From: Barnesiella merdipullorum
GTDB lineage: Bacteria > Bacteroidota > Bacteroidia > Bacteroidales > Barnesiellaceae
Length of the DNA: 64,000 nucleotides
Direction: 5' to 3'
NCBI GenBank assembly: GCA_019116365.1
Contig: DXBT01000001.1
Coordinates: 16,532 to 80,531, forward strand
Shown: piece after piece, positions 46,962 through 55,932 of the stretch
Layout: the number at the start of each line of letters is the position of its first letter
How positions within the stretch are numbered: position 1 is the first letter of the stretch
Notes under the pieces: model-generated
Database searches by the model: none
Seen by the model: only the letters and a program-made list of their open reading frames with translations
Told to the model about the DNA's origin: nothing
Position numbers and translations under genes: made by a program

Positions 46962-48099
46962 GGTTTACGATTTGAAGGGTTCGCATTATCTGTGACACGA
47001 CTTGCCGAATATTCTGCAAGGCAAACGCACGGTCCATCGCCTTCTGCAACGCGACCGGCGCAGGCTGTATGGAAAAGACACCGGCAAAGCCCATCTGATT
47101 CAACACCTCGCAATCCTCTACACATCCACCCAGAGCAATAACCGGTACCTTCTCACGCTGCGCATGGTGCAAGATGCCTCCCAAAGCTTTCCCCATACCT
47201 GTCTGCCGGTCCAGTTTACCTTCGCCAGTCAGAATCAAGTCGGCACCCCGTATAATCTCATCGAAGCGGAGCATCTCCAACACAATGTCGATACCCGAAT
47301 GTAACTCGGCCCGAAGGAAGGGCAGCATACCTCCACCCAATCCGCCGGCAGCACCAGCTCCCGGAATAGTTGAAATATCGATATGCTTCGATGATTCTAT
47401 TACTTGAGCATAATGAATCATCCCCTTCTCCAACAAGGCCACCTCGTCGGGCGAAGCCCCCTTTTGGGGAGCATAGATTGTAGCCGCGCCGCGAGGCCCG
47501 TAGAAGGGATTGTTCACATCGCACACTATCGTAAAAGTCGTCTCGCGCAAAGCTCCATTGGCCCCATGTTCGTCGATGCAGGCTATGCGCTCCAGGTTCT
47601 TTCCCATCGGGAAGAGCTCCTCGCCCTGGTCATCGAGAAACCGATAACCCAATGCGGCCAACAATCCCGTACCCGCATCGTTGGTAGCACTGCCACCAAT
47701 CCCCATGACGATGCGACGACACCCGCGGCTCAACGCATCGGCAATTATCTCGCCTGTACCCCAGGTAGTCGTCAGCAGAGGATTCCGCTTTTCGGACGGT
47801 ACCAAAGGCAATCCACTGGCAGCCGCCATCTCCATCACGGCTGTCGTGCCGTCGGCTGTGATACCATACACAGCCTCTATCGGGCACATGAGCGGGTCGT
47901 GGACCCGGCACGATACCCGCTCGACAGGCAGACTGGCACAAATTGCCTCGGCTGTACCCTCGCCGCCATCGGCTATGGGTACCGTTACCACCTCGCACCC
48001 GACAAGGACATCAGCAATTCCCTGTCGGGCAGCGGCAGCTATCTCCTGCGAACCCGCGCAACCCTTGAATGAATCAAATGCTAAAATTATCTTTTTCAT
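46954..48099 (-). CDS. glxK: Glycerate 2-kinase
   Basis: Cytoplasmic kinase of 381 residues that makes 2-phosphoglycerate from glycerate and ATP and so feeds glycolysis. Family motifs are FDSFKGC near the N-terminus, IADGGEGTAEA (about 44-54), GIGGSATNDAGTG (about 134-146) and LTGEGKLDRQTGMGK (about 291-305). It sits between a GH89 gene (36 bases upstream) and the GntP permease, which it overlaps. The context suggests that the locus yields glycerate or another hydroxy acid. Confidence 0.94.
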   Translation of the reverse strand: MKKIILAFDSFKGCAGSQEIAAAARQGIADVLVGCEVVTVPIADGGEGTAEAICASLPVERVSCRVHDPLMCPIEAVYGITADGTTAVMEMAAASGLPLVPSEKRNPLLTTTWGTGEIIADALSRGCRRIVMGIGGSATNDAGTGLLAALGYRFLDDQGEELFPMGKNLERIACIDEHGANGALRETTFTIVCDVNNPFYGPRGAATIYAPQKGASPDEVALLEKGMIHYAQVIESSKHIDISTIPGAGAAGGLGGGMLPFLRAELHSGIDIVLEMLRFDEIIRGADLILTGEGKLDRQTGMGKALGGILHHAQREKVPVIALGGCVEDCEVLNQMGFAGVFSIQPAPVALQKAMDRAFALQNIRQVVSQIMRTLQIVNHG

Positions 48100-48135
48100 G
48101 GTCTTTTCTTCCTTTTCTCCAAATGCAGCAAAACA

Positions 48136-50304
48136 CTACTCTCCTTTACACCGGTCCACCCATTCGATAGCACTCTGCAACGGGTCGTTAAACGCAGTAG
48201 AGGTATTATGCCATGGAGTCTTTATCCAGTTCTCCTCCCAGCGCTCCAGGTCGGCCCGCTGTTCCGAGAAATACAATTTCATGCGGGGAATATAGTAGTC
48301 CTTTATCAATCCACTCCAAAAACGGGCGGCATAATCTTCCTGGAATCCACCCCAGGTCGTAATGAGACGCTTGGCGTTGGACTCATAGGCATCCTTTTCT
48401 CGATTAGTCTTACCCCATTCGCGAGCCCGGTCAACCCACTCGTCCAGTCGATACAGCGGGTGCGAAGCCAACAGTTTGTCAACAGCCAAAAGAATCTCGA
48501 CCGAGCGGTTCAATTGTTGTGTAGCCTCCACCTGATTACCCAACGAATCGGCATGCAACGCCTGCCGATAATGGTTGTCGGCCTTGACGGCCAAATAGTA
48601 AGAGGCATACTCGATAGCATCGTTTACATAGAGCTGCGACGATTTCAAACTATCGGCACACGACAGGAACTGCTCCACCCCTTGCAGGAAAGTCTCGTTC
48701 ATATCGTGCTTGCTCACCCGACGGGTATCGGGCACAACCGTCTGCCAGGTAAACCGGGGATAGGAGTAGAGCGAGCTGTAAACCGATGCTCTGAACCGAT
48801 TCCAGGCACTGTCCATAGCGGCAGGACAACCCCCGTAACGAGCCCGGCAATAATCGGGCACCCAGGTATCCAGATTAATCGAATCGGCCGTCCAACCCAT
48901 ATCGGCCAGCAGTTCATAAATCACCTCGTTGTTTTCAAGTCCTTCGGGAGCCGATCCAAATCCTATCAGGTTCCCGGCTTTTCCGCTGTGCAGAGCCTCG
49001 GCCGACGAGGTGGCATACATCTGCAGGTCGCCAGTCATCGGAGTCTTTCCCCCGAAGTTGGGCACATAGCTGAAAATCCACTTTTTCCCGTAGAAGCCGT
49101 CGTGATTCTTCCACGTCTGTTCGGTACCCCAAACCCACTTGGGATAATCATTTCCCAGGTCAACGATAATCATCTTATCGTCGGGGACCCTGCTCAACAA
49201 AGCCTGCAAGCTGGGACGGTCCCAAAAGTCATGCTGATACCCGAAGGTCCAGCCTTGTGTCACCCACACGGCATCGGGGTTACCGGCCGCAATCGAGCGA
49301 TATATCGATTCGCCATACTGGGCCAACAGCCGGTGTTTCCCGGCTTCATCCCCCTCGGCGACAGGCAATTTCATCTCATTGAAACTATCCGACAGATAGT
49401 AGGTGTTCTTACCAAACTCCTTTTCCCACTCCTCGACAAACATCTTTCCTATCTCGCTGAAATAGGGCGTATCGGGAGGTAATACATAAGCATTATATTT
49501 TTCATCAAATCCACCCCATTCCAAATGTTTGAACCCAATCTCGGGGTGTTTTTGGGCAAATGCCATCGGGACAAACCCGGCAAACGCAGGTGCCACAGGC
49601 TCCATGCCCAACTCACGCATGCGTTTCAATATCTTGTGTTGCAATTTTATCTGGGCTTCCTGCCACCCTTCCGACAGAGGTCCATCCCAACTGTTGAGGT
49701 TGCCCATACGATGCCAGGGCAGATGAGCCGGCCCGGTGAAAAAGGTTCTTATCTCTTCTTCCTTCAATCCCATCCTCAACCACACACGCTCGGCTATCGC
49801 CTCGCTGGCAACGGTAGCCAACGGCATGTTCACACCCCGTAACGCCATCCAGTCGATTTCCTTTTCCCATCGCTCCCAATCCCAATAAGGAGTGGTATAT
49901 CCAAACGTACACACGTTCAGAAAATAGCGATACTGATAGGGGGTGGTCTGTCGCTTCAAGGCATAGTCGGGCCATACGGCCGGTAATGTCATGTGCTCCC
50001 CACTCCACGTCTTCATCGAATGACAAGCCTCTCGCAGATAGGTATGAAAAGCATAACAGATGGCAACCGTACTACTGCCTCTCAGGGTGAGGACTCCTTG
50101 CCGAGCCTCGATCTCGAACGTCTCTTTCCCGTTCTCGGGAGCGATAACCTCCAACCTTATCTCCGATGCCCGCTCGCCGATTTGTCGCTCGAGCAGTTCA
50201 AAAGCAGGCTGTATCACCGTATTCGATTCACTCGACGAGCTACACCCGCACAGGCACAAAATCAGAGAAAGAAGATAAAAACAAGGAGATATGAAGCTTT
50301 TCAT
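48136..50304 (-). CDS. GH89 alpha-N-acetylglucosaminidase, lipoprotein copy 2
   Basis: A 722-residue NAGLU homologue. Unlike copy 1 it has a lipobox (LCLCGCSS), so it is lipid-anchored, possibly on the cell surface. The barrel shows NVCTFGYTTPYWDW, DWMALRGVNMPLA and LPWHRMGNLNSWDG. Catalytic residues are Glu310 (DSFNEM) and Glu454 (GSAPEGLENNEVIYELL). The second site is much closer to human NAGLU (MAPEG) than copy 1, so the two copies probably act on different linkages or at different places. It is the first gene after a strong terminator and leads to glycerate kinase. Confidence 0.93.
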   Translation of the reverse strand: MKSFISPCFYLLSLILCLCGCSSSSESNTVIQPAFELLERQIGERASEIRLEVIAPENGKETFEIEARQGVLTLRGSSTVAICYAFHTYLREACHSMKTWSGEHMTLPAVWPDYALKRQTTPYQYRYFLNVCTFGYTTPYWDWERWEKEIDWMALRGVNMPLATVASEAIAERVWLRMGLKEEEIRTFFTGPAHLPWHRMGNLNSWDGPLSEGWQEAQIKLQHKILKRMRELGMEPVAPAFAGFVPMAFAQKHPEIGFKHLEWGGFDEKYNAYVLPPDTPYFSEIGKMFVEEWEKEFGKNTYYLSDSFNEMKLPVAEGDEAGKHRLLAQYGESIYRSIAAGNPDAVWVTQGWTFGYQHDFWDRPSLQALLSRVPDDKMIIVDLGNDYPKWVWGTEQTWKNHDGFYGKKWIFSYVPNFGGKTPMTGDLQMYATSSAEALHSGKAGNLIGFGSAPEGLENNEVIYELLADMGWTADSINLDTWVPDYCRARYGGCPAAMDSAWNRFRASVYSSLYSYPRFTWQTVVPDTRRVSKHDMNETFLQGVEQFLSCADSLKSSQLYVNDAIEYASYYLAVKADNHYRQALHADSLGNQVEATQQLNRSVEILLAVDKLLASHPLYRLDEWVDRAREWGKTNREKDAYESNAKRLITTWGGFQEDYAARFWSGLIKDYYIPRMKLYFSEQRADLERWEENWIKTPWHNTSTAFNDPLQSAIEWVDRCKGE

Positions 50305-50344
50305 GGATGAATATTTTTTTGAATTAAACGAACGGGAAAGTCAC

Positions 50345-50403
50345 AAAAAAATCGTGTTGCGAATCACTTACGCCTCGTGAGCAGATAAGCAACTCACAAC
50401 ACG
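50345..50403 (-). terminator. Strong terminator after the beta-helix gene
   Basis: In minus-strand RNA a CGUGUUG / CAACACG stem continues through eleven more pairs, several of them G-U, giving about 18 bp, then a U-tract of seven. The G-U pairs make it stable only in this orientation. It separates the SusC unit from the GH89 unit. A 14-base palindrome AAATTCATGAATTT (50405-50418) abuts it. Confidence 0.8.
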
Positions 50404-50445
50404 AAAATTCATGAATTTACCACAAAGAAACAACCTGTTTTCTAA

Positions 50446-52029
50446 TTATCTAACAACCAGTTTTTGGGTCAAGCGATCTACTACAATCAGATAGATACCT
50501 TGGGCTACGGACAATTCCAATGAAGCACCGTCGGCGATAACTCCTTTGTAAACCAAACCACCGGTCAGGTTATAAACCCGGGCCTCGGCTTCGCCGTCCA
50601 AACCAGCAGCATAGACTACACGACCGTCATTCCAGATGCGGACCTCATTGGCAACTACGGCACTCTCGATGCCACTCAACTCGGCGTCATATTCAACGGC
50701 ACCTACTGCGGGAGCCTCGGGACGCGGATTACCCAGCTGGTCGGTCGTAGGAATCTCAACCCCTTCGTAAGTCTTCAAACCCTTGCCGATAACAACACTG
50801 TTCTCGGCAATCATGGCTACGTGCAAATCGCCCATCAAGGTAGCTGTCATGTGCGAATATTCGGGATCGTTCTCGTCCCACGGATTCTGTTCGGTAGCGG
50901 CAAAAATGGCATCGCTCGAAAAATCGATCAGCGTATTATTGTCGGCCACATCGAGAACTTGATAGAACTTATCGTTGGCAGCGGCAAAATAGTTGTTTTT
51001 GCAAACCGGGAATACAGTTTGAGGTTGTGCCTCATCGCCGGCTTTATCGCCTTCGAGATAGAAAGCCTTCACGTCGTTCAACGGATTTGTAAACCAGGGA
51101 TCGTAGTAGTTCTCGGCAAAGAGGTTGTTGATAAATACCGGTTTCATCGGTTCGGCCGTGGCACGAGCCCATACGTTGATGGCACCGCCGTCGTCACTGT
51201 TGGTAATGTTGTTGAGATTACCCACAAAAGTGCAGTTGACTATGGCCGGTTCAAAAGCGCCCGAAGGTTCGGCTGTCTGCATGTAAATAGCTCCACCCCG
51301 GTTGCCGCATGTGTTGTTGGCAAACGTAGAGTTGGCAATATATACACTGGGAACCACTCCCTTTTTGAGAATGTTCACACCAACGGCTCCACCCGATACG
51401 GCTTCGTTGTATTCAAACGTACAGTTGGTAATCCGCAATGCAGGAGCCATCGTCGATTCGGCCGTATAGAAGCAAAGAGCTCCGCCTCCATAACCACCCA
51501 TTCCCTTGTTGTTGTAGAACCAGCATTGGTCGAAGGTAGCATTACAGTTGTTGATACGGGCTACGCCACCATTGTTTCCACTCTCGTTCTTGGGGTCGCG
51601 ATTATCGCGGAAGACACATTTCGTAGCAGAGAAGGAGCAGTCACCCGACATCTTGATGGCAATGGCGCTGAACCCTTTGACCACGAGATTCTCTATCGAT
51701 ACATTCGAGCCTCCCGACAAGTTCAGGAAGTAGTTGGAACCTCCCACGATAGTCACGGGTTTACCGGTTTTCTTGTTGAGACCATCGATTTTGATATTTT
51801 TCTTGTCCAGATCGATTCCTTTGCAATCTTCCGTATTGTATTCCAACGTTTCTCCATCGAAATTAAACTCGACCGTTGTTTCCGTTTCGCCAGAAATGGC
51901 CGACATAACTTGCAGCAGAGAACCCTCTGTAGCTGCGTTCATTTCGGCAGTAGTCACCTGTACGGTCTCTGCCAACAATGTGCCTGAGCAAAGTGCAAAT
52001 GCACACAATAATGATGTACTCTTTTTCAT
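50446..52029 (-). CDS. Secreted right-handed beta-helix protein with C-terminal sorting-like domain
   Basis: A 527-residue protein with a signal peptide (1-20, ending LLA). Residues 60-330 carry repeated beta-helix coils with many Asn, Gly and short hydrophobic strands (NCNATFDQCWFYNN, GGALCFYT, NCTFEYNEAVSGGAV, NSTFANNTCGNRGGAIY). This is like polymorphic outer-membrane and choice-of-anchor proteins. No lyase catalytic set is visible. The last 75 residues resemble a type IX sorting domain (EARVYNLTGGLVYKG, GIYLIVVD). It is the last gene of the SusC operon, 12 bases after an EEP gene. It may bind or present the glycan on the surface. Confidence 0.82.
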   Translation of the reverse strand: MKKSTSLLCAFALCSGTLLAETVQVTTAEMNAATEGSLLQVMSAISGETETTVEFNFDGETLEYNTEDCKGIDLDKKNIKIDGLNKKTGKPVTIVGGSNYFLNLSGGSNVSIENLVVKGFSAIAIKMSGDCSFSATKCVFRDNRDPKNESGNNGGVARINNCNATFDQCWFYNNKGMGGYGGGALCFYTAESTMAPALRITNCTFEYNEAVSGGAVGVNILKKGVVPSVYIANSTFANNTCGNRGGAIYMQTAEPSGAFEPAIVNCTFVGNLNNITNSDDGGAINVWARATAEPMKPVFINNLFAENYYDPWFTNPLNDVKAFYLEGDKAGDEAQPQTVFPVCKNNYFAAANDKFYQVLDVADNNTLIDFSSDAIFAATEQNPWDENDPEYSHMTATLMGDLHVAMIAENSVVIGKGLKTYEGVEIPTTDQLGNPRPEAPAVGAVEYDAELSGIESAVVANEVRIWNDGRVVYAAGLDGEAEARVYNLTGGLVYKGVIADGASLELSVAQGIYLIVVDRLTQKLVVR

Positions 52030-52041
52030 AATTTTAAAAAT

Positions 52042-53067
52042 TTAATGGTTAAGAATGTATTTGAAAGTACTATTTTGATAGCCGTTTTTCACTTGAACAA
52101 GATAGAGCCCGTTGCGGCACGAGGCCGGGAAACAGACCTCCTCGCCGTTATCGACCCAGTGCGAATCGACCAACGTGCCGTCCATGGCATAGAGATTGAC
52201 CATCGACTCGGCTTGAAGAGAGGACAGCGAAAATCCGCCGGAGGTTCTTACCAACCGCATCTCACGAGTTTCGGTCGCATTGTTCACTCCACTCTCCTCA
52301 ATCGGATCGATTACCACATAGACCGGCAGGTGGTCCGACACATCGGAAAGGGTAAGCCCATTGACCGAAGTGACTACCCCCGTCTCGGCCACATCATACT
52401 CCTGACCTAATTCGCTGCAATAGGAAATAATCATGTCGATACACGACGTAGGTCCGTCGGCAGGGAAGGTATAGGCCGAGGTGTTGTTCAGTATCGAGAA
52501 GCCGTTGTTCTTGAAAGTGACCATGGCCCGATACGTGGGTTGAGCATTGAAATCGCCGGCAATGAAGACCGTTTTGTCGCTCTTTCGGGCAAAATTGATG
52601 GCCCAAGCCGTAGCGGTATCCCGATCGTCGGCATTGAGCGAATAGTGAGTACTGATGAAATAGAAATCCTCAAACTCGGCTATAAGGAACCCGCGGGCCT
52701 CCTTGTCTTTTGAGGTATCCGACGGATCGAACGACTGAGTCTGTACCGACAGGGGTTCGGTCTTCGACAACAGCCCCACTCCATAGTAGGAGCCGACCAG
52801 CGCAAAGAACGACGAGTGCATGCCGGTAGCTTGGGCCAGTTCGCTCAGATAGTCGTGCTTGATACCAATAAAAGTGCGGTTATCCACCTCCTGCAAAGCC
52901 ACGATATCGGGCGTTTGGGCGTTGATGACGGCGGCTATATCGTCCAACCGCGAATCGGTCATGCCATGCCCCTTGATGTTATAGGTGAGCAACTTCACCG
53001 GTTCGGCCGCAGTCATACTTCCTACTACGGCTACCCACAAAACAATTATGGTAAATACTTTTTTCAT
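52042..53067 (-). CDS. Secreted EEP-superfamily hydrolase 1 with C-terminal sorting-like domain
   Basis: A 341-residue protein of the endonuclease/exonuclease/phosphatase fold. A signal peptide (MKKVFTIIVLWVAVVGSMTAA) follows the chosen ATG; upstream in-frame codons overlap the GH127 gene. Motifs: LLTYNIKGHG, ALQEVDNRT (metal Glu), STHYSLNADDRD (His), AGDFNAQPT, and SDVSDHLPVYV (catalytic His). After the catalytic domain (to about 265) comes a type IX-like sorting domain (VNLYAMDGTLVDS, GLYLVQVKNG). Substrates of the fold are phosphodiesters in DNA, RNA, inositol phosphates or sphingomyelin. The substrate here is unknown. Confidence 0.88.
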   Translation of the reverse strand: MKKVFTIIVLWVAVVGSMTAAEPVKLLTYNIKGHGMTDSRLDDIAAVINAQTPDIVALQEVDNRTFIGIKHDYLSELAQATGMHSSFFALVGSYYGVGLLSKTEPLSVQTQSFDPSDTSKDKEARGFLIAEFEDFYFISTHYSLNADDRDTATAWAINFARKSDKTVFIAGDFNAQPTYRAMVTFKNNGFSILNNTSAYTFPADGPTSCIDMIISYCSELGQEYDVAETGVVTSVNGLTLSDVSDHLPVYVVIDPIEESGVNNATETREMRLVRTSGGFSLSSLQAESMVNLYAMDGTLVDSHWVDNGEEVCFPASCRNGLYLVQVKNGYQNSTFKYILNH

Positions 53068-53092
53068 GAATCTTATCTTTTTGTTATTCGTT

Positions 53093-55102
53093 TTATTCTG
53101 CCGCTTGTACCTCGGGCGGGACTTCACCTACGCGTCCAAAGGGAAACATGGCAATCCTCAATGTGGTGCGCCCATACGGTTCCAATCGGAGCAACTGCGG
53201 AGAGGCGTTGTTCAACGCAAATATCATGATGCCTCTGGCCGGTAAACCCGGTGTGACGGGGGCAAATATTTCGCTCCCAGACGGGGGCACGATCTTGCGG
53301 TATTCAAATTGCCAACCGGCCAGTTCATAGCCCGGCAGGACCACTGTAAGCGGCGACGGCGACAAAGTCCAGGGATTCTCGTCTGTACCAATGCGTCGTT
53401 CGATGAGCTTATATCCATTGTCCTGTTCGTCGGCAACCCCCAAGGCAAAGTTCCATTTCGAGGCCGGAGTCATCGTGTATCCCTTATAGCTGAACGATTG
53501 TATGGCGGGAGTGAACACATCGGTCTGTACCGTATGACTCTTGACAGGCAGCGCCATCAACAGGGGTCCGCACGTGACCACCATGGCCTCATGGTCCCAC
53601 CGCTGCAAACGCACCTGCTTCGGGAAAAGCAATTCGATGCGGTCGCCCGCCTTCCAATCCCGATGAATATCGAAATAACCGGCATGTACGGCACGCGTTA
53701 CCTTTTGATTGTTGACATACAACTCGGCCCGATCGCACCAGCCTGGGATTCGCAAATGAAGCAACAACTCGGCCTGTCCCTCGACAACCGAGAGCACAAC
53801 CTTGTCACCAAACGGATAGGCCGACTCTTCACGCACGGTTATCGCCCCCTCGGGCGAAGTCAGCGTGGCTTCACCCGGGCCATATAGCATCTTGTAATAC
53901 TCGCCCTCACCGTGCATCCACTGAGCCCCGGCATAGATGGGTAACATACGGTTCAGATTGCCCGTGCAGCAAGACGGCCGATGAACCTGCCGATAGGCGA
54001 AACGACTGTTGTCATAAGCCCCCGTGTGGTTGGAATACTCGGTACAAACTACCTGATTGGGAGCCGAGTAGTATTGATGGGCATCGAAATTCTTGGTAAT
54101 ACCTCCCAGCCCGGCATTGAACAAGGCCCATTCGATGCGGTCGGCAAACTGCGTGTCGCCGGTGGCCCGCAACATGTAGGAGCAGGTCCACATGTAATCG
54201 ACCACATTACACATCTCATGTACGCTCCGGGCCGTCCGCCCCGAGAGCCCCTCTTCCCCACTGGCCACCCCGTCGGGGAGCAAGTGATAGCGGTCGAGTT
54301 TAGCAAAGGCCGCCCGGACCAAGTGGAGGTATTTGCGGTCGCCGGTGAGGTCGTAGAAGAGAACCGGCAGTTTGAGAAACTCGTGGAAGGTCACGGCGTG
54401 AATCTCGGTACGCTCATCGGCAGCAAATTGTTCCATCGCCTGCCGCAACGTGTACTCGCCAAAGCAGGGCTCATCGAGCATCGAGAGCGCTTTTGCCTTG
54501 AAGAAGGCATCACCAGTCTCCCGATAGAGCCAGTCGAGGACCTCGATATTGCACAAGCTTCGGGCCGTATATCGCACCGCATCGTTGCGAAAATGCCGGT
54601 CGAGTGCTTCGACGATGGCCTTGTTGCGTGTCACTTCATACTCGGCCATCATCGCTCTGAAAAAGACAGCCTGTACCCAACGGCTCATCTCCTTCGACAC
54701 AATGCGGGGCCCCAGCAACCCGTCGTCGCCGGCACGGTCGATAGTACCGTAAACAGCCCGACGGGCCTTGTTGAGCAGCGGGGTCGAGTCGAGCAGATAG
54801 CCCAAACGTATCATGCCGTCGTAATAATAAGCCGTCTGCTCATAAGGGACCCAAAACTCCTCGGTGACCCCGTTTTTCACCCTCAGGAAAGGCTGCGTCC
54901 CCCACCCTCCTTGTGTAAAGGGGAAGGCAGTCTGGTCGAGAATCCCGGTAAAGTTCTGCTCCTGAGCCTGCATAAGATCGGCCAGCCAACCTTGCGGAGT
55001 CAGACGATCGAGAGGTTCGGGCGACAGTAGTCGGCCCGCTTCCACCGACAGAGGCAGCAGGGAGATGATGAAACACCATATGGTAAACCAGGTTGTTCTC
55101 AT
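53093..55102 (-). CDS. GH127/DUF1680-type glycosidase
   Basis: A 669-residue secreted enzyme with a signal peptide (1-22). The (alpha/alpha)6 barrel occupies about 60-420 and is followed by beta-sandwich domains. The Cys pair C378-C379 (SCCTGNLNRM) matches the zinc-bound cysteine nucleophile region of GH127 beta-L-arabinofuranosidases. YSNHTGAYDNSRFAY and the acidic EYS precede it. Related DUF1680 families (GH127, GH146, GH142) also act on rhamnogalacturonan II sugars, so the exact sugar is open. It sits between EEP genes in the SusC operon. Confidence 0.85.
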   Translation of the reverse strand: MRTTWFTIWCFIISLLPLSVEAGRLLSPEPLDRLTPQGWLADLMQAQEQNFTGILDQTAFPFTQGGWGTQPFLRVKNGVTEEFWVPYEQTAYYYDGMIRLGYLLDSTPLLNKARRAVYGTIDRAGDDGLLGPRIVSKEMSRWVQAVFFRAMMAEYEVTRNKAIVEALDRHFRNDAVRYTARSLCNIEVLDWLYRETGDAFFKAKALSMLDEPCFGEYTLRQAMEQFAADERTEIHAVTFHEFLKLPVLFYDLTGDRKYLHLVRAAFAKLDRYHLLPDGVASGEEGLSGRTARSVHEMCNVVDYMWTCSYMLRATGDTQFADRIEWALFNAGLGGITKNFDAHQYYSAPNQVVCTEYSNHTGAYDNSRFAYRQVHRPSCCTGNLNRMLPIYAGAQWMHGEGEYYKMLYGPGEATLTSPEGAITVREESAYPFGDKVVLSVVEGQAELLLHLRIPGWCDRAELYVNNQKVTRAVHAGYFDIHRDWKAGDRIELLFPKQVRLQRWDHEAMVVTCGPLLMALPVKSHTVQTDVFTPAIQSFSYKGYTMTPASKWNFALGVADEQDNGYKLIERRIGTDENPWTLSPSPLTVVLPGYELAGWQFEYRKIVPPSGSEIFAPVTPGLPARGIMIFALNNASPQLLRLEPYGRTTLRIAMFPFGRVGEVPPEVQAAE

Positions 55103-55139
55103 AAGCGCTTTTCCAATGGATAGTGAATTGGGGAAGTTT

Positions 55140-55919
55140 TTATTTCACGAAAATCAAATCGGAGACTATGGGCAGGTGGTCGGAGAGCTGCGAATGTACG
55201 GTTTGTGTCTTGACCAGCGTCCACCCCTTCATAGGTCGAGCAAAGAGATAGTCGATTTTGATGATGGGATTCCAGGCCGGGAAGGTAAAGTCGTTGTTCG
55301 TAGCCGGGAACCAGCTCTTCGACATGATATTGACAATCGCATTGGAGTAATGACGAGCATTGAAATCACCACCGATAATTACCGGATAGGGAGCATTTTC
55401 AAAGCGGTCGCAGATGAACCGAGCCTGTATGTCGCGCGAGCGCTCACTATTCACTTCCAAATGGGTGGTCACAAAGGTAAGAGTATCGCCTCCCATCTCA
55501 ATCAGAGCTTCGAGTAATGCCCGTTGCTCCTTTTTATCGGGATTGGGCAGCAGCACCTTTTCGGTCGTGATGTAGGGATATTTCGACAGCATACCTATAC
55601 CGTAGTATCCGCCGCCATACTCGATTGTCTTGCCATAGAGACCGAACATACCGGTACGATAGGCCAGTTCACCGATAAAATCTTTCCCTTTCTGATGCGG
55701 AGCCCGCTTACGGTCGGTGTGGACATCTACCTCTTCCAGCGCTACGAAATCGGGCTTAAACGATTTGATGTGACTGGCAAGATCTTCGAGCGACGACAAT
55801 TCGCCAAAACGCAAATTATAGGTCATTACTCTCACCCGCAGAGTATCCTGCTGGGCCGAAATAACCCCGCAAGAGAAGGCGATAAAAAACAGAATTACTA
55901 TTTTACGAAATGTGTTCAT
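55140..55919 (-). CDS. Secreted EEP-superfamily hydrolase 2
   Basis: A 259-residue protein with a signal peptide (about 1-22, ending VISA) and no C-terminal extension. EEP motifs: MTYNLRFGE, ALEEVDVHTDRK, GYYGIGMLSKYP, TTHLEVNSERSRDIQ, IGGDFNARHYS, IKIDYLF and LSDHLPIVSDL. Metal Glu and catalytic His positions are intact. It lies 13 bases after EEP 3 and 37 bases before the GH127 gene. Length and motifs put it close to secreted phosphodiesterases of Bacteroidota polysaccharide loci. Confidence 0.88.
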   Translation of the reverse strand: MNTFRKIVILFFIAFSCGVISAQQDTLRVRVMTYNLRFGELSSLEDLASHIKSFKPDFVALEEVDVHTDRKRAPHQKGKDFIGELAYRTGMFGLYGKTIEYGGGYYGIGMLSKYPYITTEKVLLPNPDKKEQRALLEALIEMGGDTLTFVTTHLEVNSERSRDIQARFICDRFENAPYPVIIGGDFNARHYSNAIVNIMSKSWFPATNNDFTFPAWNPIIKIDYLFARPMKGWTLVKTQTVHSQLSDHLPIVSDLIFVK

Positions 55920-55932
55920 ACGATAATTATAA

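Noticed and set aside
50446..52029. The beta-helix protein as a polysaccharide lyase
   Set aside because: The coils resemble polymorphic outer-membrane repeats and no lyase catalytic Lys/Arg/Asp set could be picked out.
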